Positions 20,588 through 33,043 are shown, numbered from the stretch's first letter. The stretch is DNA of 64,000 nucleotides from Botryosphaeria dothidea (GCA_011503125.2 WWBZ02000040.1:1736001-1800000); one strand, 5' to 3'. Numbers and translations: made by a program. Notes: a model not told the origin generated them from the letters alone.

Positions 20588-22541
20588 ATGGCCATCAAGA
20601 CTGTTGAGACGAAAGATGGGCTGCAGAAGCAGCAGACACTTGGCAGCCTGCGTCTTCGCCATCATGAAACGAACGAGATCATCTTGATTCCTACGCCGTC
20701 CGACGAGTAGGTGCATCACAGTTTGCAGCAGAATGGAGAACAGCTCGCTGATTGATGAATTTGCAGTCCCAACGACCCTCTCAACTGGCAAGTCCACAAC
20801 ACCACCACCACACCCCTGAAAAGGGGCTAACTTGTGCATAGGTCGCGCGCGTACAGATACTATCTCGCCATCCTGCTCTCCCTGGCCATCTTCTTCAGCA
20901 ACTTCCTGGCCGCTGGCCCGACCGTGTCCATGGTCGCGATCACGACGGATTTCTTTGGCCCGCCAGGCCCGGCTTTCGAGGGCTATATTGCTAAGGCTTC
21001 GTACTTTTTCACGACCACGGCGCTGCTGCAGGGAATGAGCAACTTGATCTGGATGCCTCTCATCGTCAAGTTCGGCCGCCGGCCCATCTATGTCATTTCC
21101 TTCGTGCTCTACACGGCATGCGCAGCCTGGGCTGGCGGCGCCAACTCCTATGGCAGCGAGCTTGCGGCTCGCATTCTGATGGGTGCTGGAGCGGGTGCAT
21201 CTGAGACGCTCGCCCCGCTGACCATCTCCGATATCTTCTTTTTGCACGAGCGCGGAACCATCATGGCGTGAGTATTGTGTTCCCTGGCACTTGGAGAGAG
21301 TTCACCACTCACTGACATCTTTCATCAGCATCTACACGTGCTTCTTGGGAGCCGGTGTCGGCGGTGGTATCCTCGTGTGCGGTCTGATCAGCATCAACCT
21401 CGACTGGCGCTACTGCTACTGGGTCGCCGTGGCTCTCATCGGCGCCGCAACTCTGCTCATCATCTTCACTTTCCCGGAGACCGAGTACGACCGGGCACCC
21501 GTGACCGTCTCCGACTCCGACTCGATCAAGGAGCTCGAGTTCCGCAAAGGGTCCAGCGGCCCCGGCTTCTCGGTCGAGTCGCGCATCGAGAACGCCAGCC
21601 CCTCGGCCGCGCGCCCAGAGCCGGCGAAGCGCTCGTTCGTGCGCGACCTGCGCCTCTTCACGGGCGTGCACACGAAGGAGTCGTTCTGGAAGCTGTTCTG
21701 GCGCCCCTGCGTGATGCTCTTCCTGCCGCCCGTCTTCTGGGCCACGCTCGTCATGGCCGTGACCATCGGCTTCCTGGTCGCCATCACCTCCAACTTCGCC
21801 ACCGCCTTCTCCACGGCCTACGGCTTCCAGCCCTACCAGGCGGGCCTGTGCTTCATTTCGTCCATCCTCGGTTCCTTGATCGGCATCTTCTTCGGCGGCC
21901 ACTTCTCCGACTGGGTCGCCGACTACCTGACCAAGCGCAACGGCGGCGTGCGCGAGCCCGAGATGCGTCTGCCCGCCATCATGATCAGCGTCGTCACGGC
22001 GCCGCTGGCGTTGGTGCTGTACGGCGAGGGCATCGGTCGAGACCTGCATTGGATGTGCGCGACGATCGGGTTGGGACTGCGTAAGTTCTTCTTTCCTGCA
22101 CTTGTTTGTCAAGACAAGAAGGGAAAAGTATGCTGATCTACCGCTGTTTGTCCAGTCAACTTCTCCATCGTCCAGGCCACCAACGTCAGTCTCGTCTACA
22201 CCATCGACGCCTACCGTCCCGTCGCCGGCGAGGTCACCGTCACGCAGTTCGCCTTCAAATGTACGTATCTTGATGTGTTTCCCCCCTCTCCACTCAAGGC
22301 ATGAACTGACACCTTGTTCTCAGCCGCCTTCGGCTTCCTCCTCTCCTTCTACACCAACCCCTGGATCTCCCAGTCTGGCTACGAGCGCGCCTTCGGCGCC
22401 ATGGCCGGCATCTCGGGCGCCGTCATGCTTGGCTGGATCCCCTTCTATGTCTGGGGCAAGCGCATCCGGCACGCGACGTGGCAGTGGGGGTTCGTTCGGA
22501 GGATGGCGCACTGGGATGAGGATCGCGAGGTTGGCGAGTAA
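20588..22541 (+). CDS. MFS transporter (drug:H+ antiporter 1-like), six exons
   Basis: Predicted 546-residue plasma-membrane transporter with about 12 hydrophobic segments. Exons are 20588-20706, 20767-20787, 20842-21267, 21329-22080, 22156-22260 and 22324-22541; the sum is 1641 nt. Exon 2 is only 21 nt and supplies PNDPLNW, the segment found just before the first membrane helix in many fungal MFS pumps. The intron after it begins with GCAAGT, a GC donor, and is needed to complete the Trp codon and reach SRAYRYYLAILLSLAIF. The motif-A-like loop is KFGRRPIYVIS. The large central cytoplasmic loop carries the Ser/Glu-rich stretch before FVRDLRLFTG. The last exon ends in WIPFYVWGKRIRHATW. It probably exports the compound handled by the neighbouring oxidases, or imports the substrate; direction cannot be told. 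Confidence 0.92.
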
Positions 22542-23955
22542 ACGAAACAAGGACGTTTACGTTGAGAGGAGCACGAGCATGACCAAGGGAAGAGAAGCAA
22601 AAACGAAAACAAAAAAAAGGTGGAAGAAGGCGGTATGCAGGTGGGAAGCGGATACTAATCCGATGTGGAGGAGAATGTGTGCGTGGCTTTAATGACGAGC
22701 TTTGATGACCGGACGACATGATTATTCCAATGACACGAGAGTTTGTATGTATGTGGTGCTGATGTCTCCTGATATTTTGTTACTATTCTCAATTCTTATC
22801 TCCGTTACTACTGTACAGTCACGACGGCGGACAAGGGGGGAAAAGGCTGCTACAAGAGATGGGCGACTATTTTTGCCGAAAGCAAGCCAGCCAGTTTGGT
22901 GCAGCGGACAGCTTCAATTCACCTCTAGCTTTGTTCCCCCGCTAAACTCTGTCCCCTGAATTCGTGAAGATGACGTGCATATTACTAGTATCAGCTCGAC
23001 GAAGAGCAAGCACAATTGAGATACCTCGACTGAACACAAGCTGGGGAGTCCAGAGATGTCTGAAAGGAACATCTGCCAGTCCGGCAAAGCCGGAGTGGCT
23101 TGTCACGAACGGCCTCTAGACCCACGTCCGCATCCCGCTTCCAAATCCCGATCCCCCAGCGCCCCCGACTCATGACAACGGACGAACCCCGGCCTGCGCC
23201 ACACCTTGAGTCTGTCTGTTCTCCGCACGGAGCTCCCCCACACACGACAGGGATTGTGACAGTGCGATTTCTCTGTGACCTCCAGGCGTTCCTGGGGGCC
23301 CGTGCCGGCCATCTTGGTCTTCGGGACCTCCACATTCCTGACCTTCGAAGGTGGTCCCGAAGCCGCCGCACCAATCCACCACGCAGGCCCGCCCATGGCT
23401 GCTTTGCCCTCCGAGCGTCCAAACGCGCGCGCGTGACATCAGAGAAGCGCCCGCCTTCCCTGGTCCCCTCCTCCGCAACCCGTTCGGGATGCCCTCGGCA
23501 GTTTTTGCACGATTGCAATAATCAAAGAGGAAGACGGATAAGGATGGAGGCAGGGAATCGTACGAGGGAAAAACGACCGTCGAGCAAGAAGCAGGCGCGC
23601 AGTCTGGCTACTGCGCTCAACATCGTCAGCAGCTCAGCCTCTAAAGTGGGCGCCGGGTAGGTATCTCGGTGCGATGGTGTGTATTGCGGGACAGCGGCCA
23701 GAATGTGGCGGTTTCGCGATGTGGAGGAGCTGCTACTTGCCTGTAAGCTGTACATAGAATCCGCTCTTATGTTTCGATAATTCCACGGCCTTCGCCCTAA
23801 ACCTGTAACATCTCTTGATCGTCTCCGACAAGACTTACCAAGTCTCTTTTCCTGGAACTCACTTGGTGTGCTTTCCTCCTCTCGTACCTTTCTTTTTCTT
23901 GTCGGTTTCTTGGTGCGGTGTTGCCCCGCTGAACACAAACACGCACGCATCCAAC
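22542..23955. other. 1.4-kb intergenic region, no gene seen
   Basis: Holds the MFS 3' end and the promoter of the monooxygenase-decarboxylase gene. A GC-rich patch at 23000-23660 keeps both strands open but has no ATG-led motif-bearing frame. The 5' leader just before 23956 is C/T-rich. Confidence 0.4.
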
Positions 23956-26525
23956 ATGGCCATAACGAATGGCGATATCCTCAATGGCAACGGCGTGAAT
24001 GGCCACGCCAACGGCCACTCCAACGGTAGCGGAGCGGCCGCGCATTCTGACGCGCCACTTCATGTCATCATCATCGGCGCCGGCATTGGTGGTCTGACTG
24101 CCGCGATATACCTGCGCCAACAAGGCCACAAGGTGACCGTACGTGCTCTCCAAATTCTAACTTTCGCTTGAAGGAAAAGAGAAACTCAAGTAGTGCAAAA
24201 TCAGGTCCTCGAGCAGTCCCGCTTCGCCTGCGAGCTTGGCGCAGCCGTGCATCTGGCGCCCAACAGCAACGGCGTCCTCAAGCGCATCGGCATCGACGCC
24301 GAGAAGTTCGGTGCCGTCGAGACCAAGATCTTGACCGAGTATGAGGCGGATGGGAAGATCATCCACTCGCTGCCGGTGGGCGAGATGTCTAAGGTTCACC
24401 AACACGTACGTGACCATGCTGCTTGCACTTTGGCGCCTTTCTCTCTGCCGTCGTGAAAGTATCAGGAGGCAATATTAACGATGACTTTGTAGAAATGGCT
24501 GCTGGTCTACCGCGTACACCTGCACGAAGCACTGAAGAAGGGAGCAACTGAGCCGGATGCGCTGGGCTCCATTCGTGCCGAGCTCCGCACATCGAGCCGC
24601 GTCGTCGATGTTGACCCTGCCACCGCGACCGTGATGCTCGAGGATGGCCAGACGATCCAGGGTGATTTGGTAATCGGCGCCGATGGTGTTCACGTAAGTT
24701 CCTCACCCTCGCCATCTCTCGACGGCGAGAACTTTCCGACTGACATCGATACGCTCCTCGTAGTCCAAGGCCCGCCACAGGGTTCCTGGCGGTGACGTGA
24801 ATGCGTATCCGTCCAGCAAGAGCGCTTTCCGCTTCCTCGTGCCGCGTGACGCTGCCCTGGCGGATTCGCGCTCGGCCAAGTTCGCGCAGAAGGACGGCGA
24901 GATGCACATCATCTACGGCTCGGACCGTCGCGTCGTCGTGTATCCGTGTGTGAACAACACGATGCTGAACTTCAACTGCATCCATCCCAAGGAGGAGAGT
25001 GATGCGTCTGCCGAAGGTGCGTTTCTGGGTTTCATGGGAAAGAGGAAAAGGTTGCTGACCGTTTTTACGACAGACTGGAACAAGTCTGGCAAGAAGAGCA
25101 GACTGCTTGAAGTGTACGGCAAGTTCGATCCCGATCTCGTGGCCCTCCTCGACAAGGCCGACGAGGAGACGCTCAAGGTCTGGGAACTGCTGGACCTGGA
25201 ACCGCTCCCTACCTGGGTGAATGAGAGGCTTGCGCTGCTTGGTGACGCCGCACACCCTTACCTGCCGCGTAAGCACCACCTGCCTTTTTTGCGAAATTCT
25301 GACTTTGGAGCTGACGACTCTTCAGACCAGGGCCAGGGTGCCGGCCAAGCCATGGAGGACGCCGCAGCTTTGGGTGTCGTCCTGCCCAGGGGTACGAAGC
25401 CGGAGGACGTGCCGCAGAGACTGAAGCTGTACTTTGACTTCCGCTACGAGCGCTGCACGAAGATCCAGCGCTTCTCGCAGCAAGCCGGGCGCGACATCCA
25501 GGATGAGCCCCTTGACAGTAAGCCTCCTTTCTGCCAATAACCTACCTGGTCCTTGCCTTCTGACGAAGTCTCCAGTGACCGGCAACTCCAACTACAACTT
25601 CAGCCACGACGAATGGGACAGCGCATCGGACAAGTTCCGCCGCTGGCAATGGTCGCAGAACCCCAACCTCTACTGGCGCCAGCCCATCGTCTTCGGACCC
25701 ATGCCCGGTCCTCGGCAGGACTTCTACGGCAACCCGCGCAAGGCAACGCACAGCACGGCGACGACGGCGTCCATCAAATTCAAGACGTCGGCGACGGTGC
25801 TGCAGACGCTGTTCCCGAACGAGCAATTCAAGCTCACCACGCCGGGCACCGTCGCGTACGCCAGCTTCTCGCAGACGACGCTGAACAAGATGGACTGGCT
25901 GGGCGGCGGCGGCTACCGCCACTTCGGTCTGTACATCCACAACGTGCAGTACACCAAGAAGAACGGCGAAACCATCTCGGGCACCTACATGCCCATCCTC
26001 TTCGAGAGCTTGGCGGATCCCATCGTCAGCGGGCGCGAGGAGCTTGGCATGCCCAAGCTATACTGCACCATTGACATTCACCGCAGGCATCAGAGCTACA
26101 GGTACCAGACCGGCTGGCAAGGCGCCACCTTTGGCGAGATCGCGCTAGATGGCCTCGAGGAGGTCGACCCCACAGCGGAGAAGGGTACTATTGGCGGCGA
26201 GGCGGACGATGGCATTCTCGTCTACAGGTACATTCCCGAAGTCTACAACCGCGGTAAGGCGGCGTCGGAGCACACTGTCTTCGTGCCGCACGCGGAAGAG
26301 TCGAAGGTGGTCCCGACGACGGTGAAGAAGATGTGGAAGGCGAAGAACGGTAGCATCAAGTTCGATGCTCTGGATTGGGACGCTCTGCCCACGCTTCATC
26401 ATGTGATCTCCAGACTAGCTGAGGTCCCGGTCTACGAGGTCATCGGCGCAAAGGTGGTTGAGTCTGAAGGTGTCCCTGATGTTTCCAGCGCAAAGCCGGT
26501 GGACGAGGGAATTGCCAAGTTGTAA
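23956..26525 (+). CDS. FAD-dependent aromatic monooxygenase fused to an acetoacetate-decarboxylase-like domain
   Basis: Seven exons (23956-24138, 24205-24405, 24493-24693, 24764-25016, 25074-25268, 25326-25517, 25576-26525) give 724 residues. After a Gly/Asn/His-rich leader comes the GxGxxG site GAGIGGL (residues 41-47). Then come VLEQ, GAAVHLAPNSNGVLKRIG, the DG motif DLVIGADGVHSKARHR and the second FAD motif GDAAHPYLPHQGQGAGQAMED. This is the salicylate-hydroxylase-like group A layout. From about residue 410 to the end the sequence matches the acetoacetate decarboxylase (ADC) superfamily fold instead. It has AYASFSQTTLNKMDWLGGGG, a GREELGMPK segment like the ADC lysine region, and a long C-terminal barrel part. 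The joint suggests hydroxylation and decarboxylation or retro-aldol-type chemistry on one substrate. Six introns, each restoring frame, support one continuous gene. Confidence 0.9.
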
Positions 26526-26959
26526 ATTGTAGCACAGATTGAGCCCAGGTTTTTAATTGAGCGTTGATATCCTTTGACATGTACCTTGCTGCCTTATTGA
26601 ACAGGCGAACATAATCCTGCGTAGACGATGACTGCATATTGCTAGGTGCCCACAATTCCGCACTCACGAGCGGCTTGAATGCGGAGCTGCCCCACCATCC
26701 ATATGCGGTAGGCGGGGAACAGTGGGAGAGATTGCGAGGGGCCATTGGGCGGCTCCGAGTGGTGGGTTTGGCGTCCTCCACATCGGCACGTGTCGGCTGT
26801 GCTTTGAACCATCACATCCGAAGAGGCCGTTCGAGTCAAATAAAGCTGGGGGAGCACCTCAGCTCTTGAGATAGACCAGAACAGCTCCGATCACAATCCG
26901 CAATCCTCCGATACCACTGCATCCGACCTCAGCTCTTCTCTCGACAAACGCATTCCATC

Positions 26960-27505
26960 ATGTCGACCGGCAAGAACATCCGCGCTACGAAGCGATTCAT
27001 CACCGGACACGCTCCGGACGGAAAAGAAATCTTTCACGACGAGGTGGGCGATGACACACCGATGGTTGCGCTGCCCAAGGATGCAGACTTCGCGCTCTGC
27101 TATGCGACAAAGGGATACCCGATCGACCTGAACGAGAACAAGGACATTGGGGTGTACCAGAACTTCTTGACCAACCTTCCGGGGATTACAATCTCCAATG
27201 GGTCGGTGCTGCGCATGGTGGACATGAGGCCGGGAGCAACATCGCCAATGCACCGGACAGTCAGCCTGGACTACGGGGTGGTGCTGGAGGGCGAGATTGA
27301 GCTCATCCTGGACTCGGGCGAGAAGCGGGTCATGAAGAGAGGCGACATCAGCATCCAGAGGGGGACCAACCACGCGTGGCGCAACCTGAGCGACACGGAA
27401 TGGGCGCGCATGCTTTACATCCTGCTGCCGGTGCAGCCCATCCAGATCGGCGACCAGACGCTGGGAGAGGATCTGGAGATTCCGGGTGTCAGGCCGTCGG
27501 ATTAG
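26960..27505 (+). CDS. cupin-domain protein
   Basis: Intronless, 181 residues, ATG at 26960. A single cupin barrel is visible. Cupin motif 1 reads GATSPMHRTVSLDYGVVLEGE, with a His in the expected G(X)5HXH(X)3-4E(X)6G frame but the second His replaced. Motif 2 is GDISIQRGTNHAWRNLSD with the conserved G, P-position shifted, and His. Loss of one motif 1 metal ligand means metal binding needs checking. Small fungal cupins of this type sit in catabolic and biosynthetic clusters as dioxygenases, decarboxylases or cyclases. Located 435 bp after the monooxygenase gene on the same strand and probably part of the same pathway. Confidence 0.85.
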   Translation: MSTGKNIRATKRFITGHAPDGKEIFHDEVGDDTPMVALPKDADFALCYATKGYPIDLNENKDIGVYQNFLTNLPGITISNGSVLRMVDMRPGATSPMHRTVSLDYGVVLEGEIELILDSGEKRVMKRGDISIQRGTNHAWRNLSDTEWARMLYILLPVQPIQIGDQTLGEDLEIPGVRPSD

Positions 27506-28043
27506 GAAGCAAGCTGGGGCGGCGGTTAGCAGCGTAGCAGATCAAATAGACAGTTTTCGTGATGCGACGCGTGTACACTCTGCACGAGTCACTTTGGTGT
27601 GATGCTTGCTGCGGCAGGGGCTGCAGTTGATCAAGGTGGATGGCGCGTTTCGGAGGCGGGGTTTTCGTGCGAGGCAGGGGCGGCGCGGAGGGAAGGCCCA
27701 GCAGCAGCAGGCGCGGTCGCTGTCGCTGGAGGCCGCGAGAGGAAGGCGCAAAAGGGCCGGGCGGAAGACCCCCCGCCGTTGTCACAGCCTGCGCGCGCAC
27801 AGCCCTGGCGATTATTTCTCAGCAGTGCTCTGGCCGCGTGCCGGTACCGGTAGCCTAACCGTTCCGGCGACTAGGGAGACGACGCGTGCTTGGCTCCTCG
27901 GTCGCCAGCGCCTCATTGCGGGGGAGCTGCACTGCACCGCGACAGGGCACCTCTGCTTTAAGCTTGTGTGAGCCCCGAGTCTTCATGCACACGATTCGCC
28001 CACGCCCGCGGCTTCCCCCTTCCCACCCTCGACACTGGCCAAA
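27506..28043. promoter_or_regulatory. intergenic region before the cluster transcription factor
   Basis: GC-rich 538 bp; no motif picked out. Contains the cupin 3' UTR and the promoter of the regulator. Confidence 0.35.
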
Positions 28044-31039
28044 ATGGACTCCTCTTCGGCCGAGCCTGACAAACCGCGCGGCTTGTTCCAATGCACCGAG
28101 TGCAAACGCTCATATACCCGCGTCGACCACCTCGCCCGCCACGTCCGCTCTCGTCTGTAACCCCAGGCATCCCCGTGATCTGAGCCCTGCCTGACCAGAC
28201 AAACAGACCTGCAAGAGAAACCATTCCAGTGCGACGTGTGCCACAAAGGCTTTGGCCGTCCGTATGGCATCTCCGCCCCGTTCCGCCGCGCTCGAGCTGA
28301 CCCCTCTGACAAGTGACTTGCTGAAGCGCCATGCCACCTGCCACGACACCGATGGCAATGCTAAGAGGCAGAAGCGCACCCTGACCCAGTCCTCTAGGGT
28401 CTCGCAGGCCTGCAAGTCGTGTGCCTATGCCAAGCTGAAATGCGAGGACGAGAAACCCTGCAAGCGCTGTCAAAACAAGGGCATCGTCTGCGAATCCAAT
28501 TCCGACAGCCGCCAACACAACAATTCCTCTTCAATTTCCAGTCAGCCGCCAGGTATGGAAATTCACGAGCATAGAATGCCAGCTGCTGAACCCCTAGTGG
28601 CTGCATCGTCCACTCGTTCGATGCCACAGAGTCAAGCCGCCCCCGCAACGGCTGCCCCTGCTTTGAGTGAGCCCGATCAGGTGAATAACCAAATGCCTAC
28701 TCCAAACACTATGCTCAACGGCTTCGAGATCAGTGGAGACGAAGCATCCATCTCTGGCACTACCTTCACGCCCTCCATCGCCCCGGATCACGGCGCTTTA
28801 CCTTCCTCTTTAGCTGTCCACGAGAACAACTTTTATGATTTCCTGCGCAATGTCCTCACCCCAAATAACCCCGGCTCCTTCAGCCCGACTCATTGGGATT
28901 TTGAACCTCGCAATATCCTGGATTTCAACGTCGAAGACGACCTGTCTTTTGATGCCAACGATTTTGGCCTCTTGGATGCATTCAACGGAAAATCATTCAA
29001 CAACATCGAGGATTTTGGCTTCTTCCCTCCTACCGTAGATCCTCCTAGCATCAGTGCTCCTCCTAATTCCACGCCTTCTGATTCTGGAAACGTGGACCGT
29101 CGAAAAAGAGCCGGTATTGGAGCAGAAGCCTACCGCAGGTCATCATTTATCCGCTGGCAACCCGCACACGAAGGATCTCATCTTGAGGTCGGCAACATTT
29201 CAACTCCAAACGATGAAGTTGCTTCTCCAGATGCCCGGTACAAATTGGACCAGCGAATTCTGGCCGACCGTTTGGAGCAAAGTTCGCGAGATAAGCTGCT
29301 GGCCATTATACTTAATACCTGCGACTCATCCAACATGGCGCGCGTCGTCTCATCTTTCCCTTCCACTGACCTCCTCGACGATTTTCTCCAATGTTTCTTT
29401 ACTCAGGAAGGCTCGCGAGTGGATTCCTTCATTCACATACCCACATTCAACCCCAACAATGTGAAGGCAGAGCTACTTGGTGCAATAGTTGCTGCTGGCG
29501 CTGTCTCCACAGACATTAAAGCTCTACAGAAGCTGGGATACGCAATACAGGAGGCAGTACGCATTGCTATCGTTGATGTCATCGAAAGAAAGAACGCCAT
29601 CACCAGAGAGCTGTGGGCAATTCAATCTTTCATGCTTATCATTGACGTATTCCTCTGGTCTGGCAACAAACGAAAAATGGAAGTTGCTGAGAGTCAGCAG
29701 CAACCACTGTGGACGGTAAGCTTCCCAATCCTACTATAGGGTTAATGCTCATTGGATTTAGATGCTTCGACGTGCTGGTAGATTCAAGAGACCCAGAGGA
29801 CCGCAAATTGCGCCTTTACCTGCAGAGACTGGGGACGTTCTCCACCAAAAATGGCTCGCTTGGGTTGAACAGGAGTCAAGTCGGCGACTGGTCTTCCGCG
29901 GTTTCCTCTACGACGCTCAATCCTCCATGACTCTCCTCGTCAACCCCATCATCTCCTACGGCGAACTTTGTCTTCCATTTCCTGCTGCAAGGCAACTCTG
30001 GACAGCCGAGACGGCTGAGCAATGGAAGGAAATTTATTTATCACGACAAGCAAACAACGCGACAGGACCTTTGTGCCTGCTGGATTGCCTCAAAGACCCG
30101 AAGCTTGTCGCAGCCTTTCCAGGCGCTGTTGACCATGACTTTGCTGCTCTCGTTGTCCTCCACGGGATCTGGGGCATGGTTTGGGAATTTAATCAACTTC
30201 AATTAACTCTCAAATCACACTCCGGGGAGTATTCCAGCTCGTTAGTGATGAAGCACCGCCACCAAGAGCTTTGTCAGACAGTGCATCACCTGCGTATCAG
30301 CATCTATTCCTGGCCAGTTACACCACATCCGGAAGTCACTCTATTACTGGACCTTCAACTACTATATCTCCACCTCTCCATTGAGGATGTTCAATTCTTT
30401 GCCGGAAAGGAGGATCAAGAGGAAGCACGCCGCGTACTTCCTGCTCTCCAGCAGTGGATGTGTGATACGTACGCACGAACTGCCGTCTGGCAAGCCGCGC
30501 GTGTGCTACGAACAGCAAAAGGGTTCCCGCGCAAGCACCTCCGCAATTTCTGGGCCATTGCGGTGTACCACTCATCCCTGGCTCTCTGGACTTACGGCAT
30601 CATCAAACAGGCCACTGCGAATGCATCCGTATCCGCTACATGTACATGCGTATCCATGCCTGGAGGCCTTGCAGATGAATCGCCTGTCCAGAATGACAGT
30701 AGCGCCTTCGCAGGGAGCACTGATTCTAGCCTCGGCGCCGTTTGGCTAGAGGGTCCCGAGACTCCGGATGTTCAGCGATTCGTCACCCTTGGCCGCGGAA
30801 AGCCGGTCATCAGTGCAGGGGGCACTTCTTCCCCATCGCAAGGACAACTCGTTCCCCTTTCGGATTCCGAAGCGACAATGAACGTGGTGCTGGATACGTT
30901 GAGGAAGAACTTCGGTGCCACGGGCCCTGGCGAGATGGCGGATCAAGAAGGTGCGACAGGCTTGCTCCCGCCCCTGGTGGAGAACTTGGTGCAGTTGATG
31001 CGGGATTTGGGCAAAGCGGCTAGTGCAGTTGGCATTTGA
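28044..31039 (+). CDS. transcription factor with two C2H2 fingers plus a Zn2Cys6 domain
   Basis: Four exons (28044-28152, 28207-28261, 28314-29715, 29762-31039) give 947 residues. The short first exons build C2H2 finger 1 (CTECKRSYTRVDHLARH), and the junctions of exons 1-3 build finger 2 (CDVCHKGFGRPDLLKRH). About 25 residues later comes a complete Zn2Cys6 binuclear cluster, spaced C-x2-C-x6-C-x5-C-x2-C-x6-C (starting CKSCAYAKLKC). The long remainder is the fungal-specific transcription factor region with acidic Asp/Phe-rich activation-like stretches around residues 195-260. Combined C2H2/Zn2Cys6 regulators are a known fungal class. Position at the end of the metabolic block and same orientation as three of its genes make it the likely local regulator. 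The neighbouring 52-bp introns are GT..AG; the donor GTCTGT of intron 1 is weak. Confidence 0.9.
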
Positions 31040-33043
31040 TTTTTGCTCCACCACTATGCATATTTGGAACCGGCGTTAAGAGACGGAGGTGGAGTTCGGG
31101 AACATCAGCCTGGCGAGGCCATTCTGGGAAAGTGACCATGACTAGCATTGCGAAACGTTTCGACTCTTCATTACAGCTGAAGTGGAATCCATCTACGTGT
31201 GCACAGCGAGGCCCCGTACCCGCATGTTCTCACAGATAACGCTCAATCTCATTGACCTGTGCGTGCTTTGGGCGGCCCTGAGAAGCACTCTGGGCGTCTT
31301 CAGTCTGCTACGGGTTTCGTCATTGTCTCGGATTTATCGAACGAACAATCCGCTCTCTCCGTCACCGGTGACGGACCTTCCTAAAACCGAGGATCAGTAT
31401 CGATGGGTGTTCCGCTCTACATGCCAGGATACGATCACAATAGAGCCCATGCGATGACCAATCCGAGCGTCCATCCCCGGCAATACAGCATTGACATAAT
31501 AGGAAACCATGAAGCAGCCTGACCAATCCCGCCGCGCTGCTCTACCATGAGCCGAATCGTCCAATCACGTTTTCCAGCTGTGAATCACCAAATCAAGACA
31601 AAGCCGCAATAACCCGACGCGATACGACGCTTTACCCACCTAAACTATTGCAGGGCCTCTCCCTTCCTTCTTGTCCTTACAGCCTCAACAAGCCGTCGAT
31701 CCCCTTTCTTCTCGACCCGCCCACCCCTCTCTAAAAGAAAATCACAAGACGCGCATTGTTCGTCGTGGCTTGGCCACCGACGATCAAAGCTCAACGACGT
31801 GCTTCCTCGGGTTGTGGTGTGGTCCACATCCCGACAGGCCCGCCGCCGCCGCCCCAAACGCCTCGTCGGGTTTTGTAAGCGCGGCGGCTTGGGTCGTGTG
31901 CTCCCATGAGGTGCTTGGGTCAATTTGTTTTCTTTATTGGGTTTGCTTATTGGTCGGCGCGGGCTGGATGTACACTACACCCGTATCCCGGAGCGCGCCG
32001 GAGAGACTGGGAGTTGGAGGATGCGCGTGTGGCTGAGAGGGAGAGGGGGAGGTGAGCGTTTGTTTTCGTGGTTTCGTGGTCGGTATCGTGATGCGGTAGT
32101 TGAGGTGAGTTAAGGTGGAGAATAGGATTGGAAGGTTGCGTCTTCTTTACGTTGGGCTCACGATTGTTGCATGGCGGGGATGAGGGGTAGGGTAAGATGC
32201 ATTGTTGAATGTGATTGAGGGGCAGAATGCTTGTGATGATGCTGACGACGCTGGTAGGCACTGATACGCCCGCACACAAGGTAAGCCACTTCACCCGTAT
32301 GCTTGAGGCTCTGGAGTGTCTGTGGTTCTTAGAAATCGGCTGTTTTTGACAACCTCATTCCTTCTTCAATGATGGGTTCAATGGTCCCATGTCGGCTAAT
32401 CTGATCTCGCTTTGCGCTCCACAGTCCCAAATGTTCGAGGGCTTCCAGCGTTATACCTCCAGTCAAGAAAGCCTCTTTCAAATTTTTCAAGTAGTTGCGT
32501 ATGGGGCAAATCGTCTTTGAAGGTGTCTTGCAAGCTCCAGAAGGGGAGCGTTTGCAGGAGATTCGCCCAGCGCCTATTGGGTGCCGCGATCGGTCTCACT
32601 GGAGATTTCAGATGTTGCCTTCCCTTCACTGACAACCAAGATTCTTCTTTCACCCGGCAAGCACTACATGGAACAAATGCTTTACGTATCTCTCTCTTTG
32701 TCCTCTACTGCTGCTACAGTGACCTATTTCTTTCTATCAATGTCCATTGGCCGTACATCACGGAGAATCCTGCCGAACGCTGTTGGAATACCGATATCAT
32801 ATAAGAATCATTTCGATAAGTGGTGACAACTTCCAAGTGAAATTGGCGTTGTCTGCAGTCGCTTCAACTTCAGCAGCGCACCCTGCGTGACTTCCTTTCC
32901 CGTACGTGCCTCACATCTGCCTTCTTAAAGTTCTTGGCAACAACGCGGATAACACGTCAACCTTCACCTCTCCTACACTCCGTTACGCAAAACTTCGTGG
33001 CCGGCTCCAGACGCTTCGTCTGAAGCTTCTTGCTTACATCACC
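31040..33043. other. 2-kb intergenic region without a supported gene
   Basis: Mixed composition. A minus-strand frame at 32396-32653 (containing RRWANLLQTLPFWSLQDTF) reads like protein for about 80 codons but has no family match I can name and no consistent splice partners. It could be a gene relic. Confidence 0.35.
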
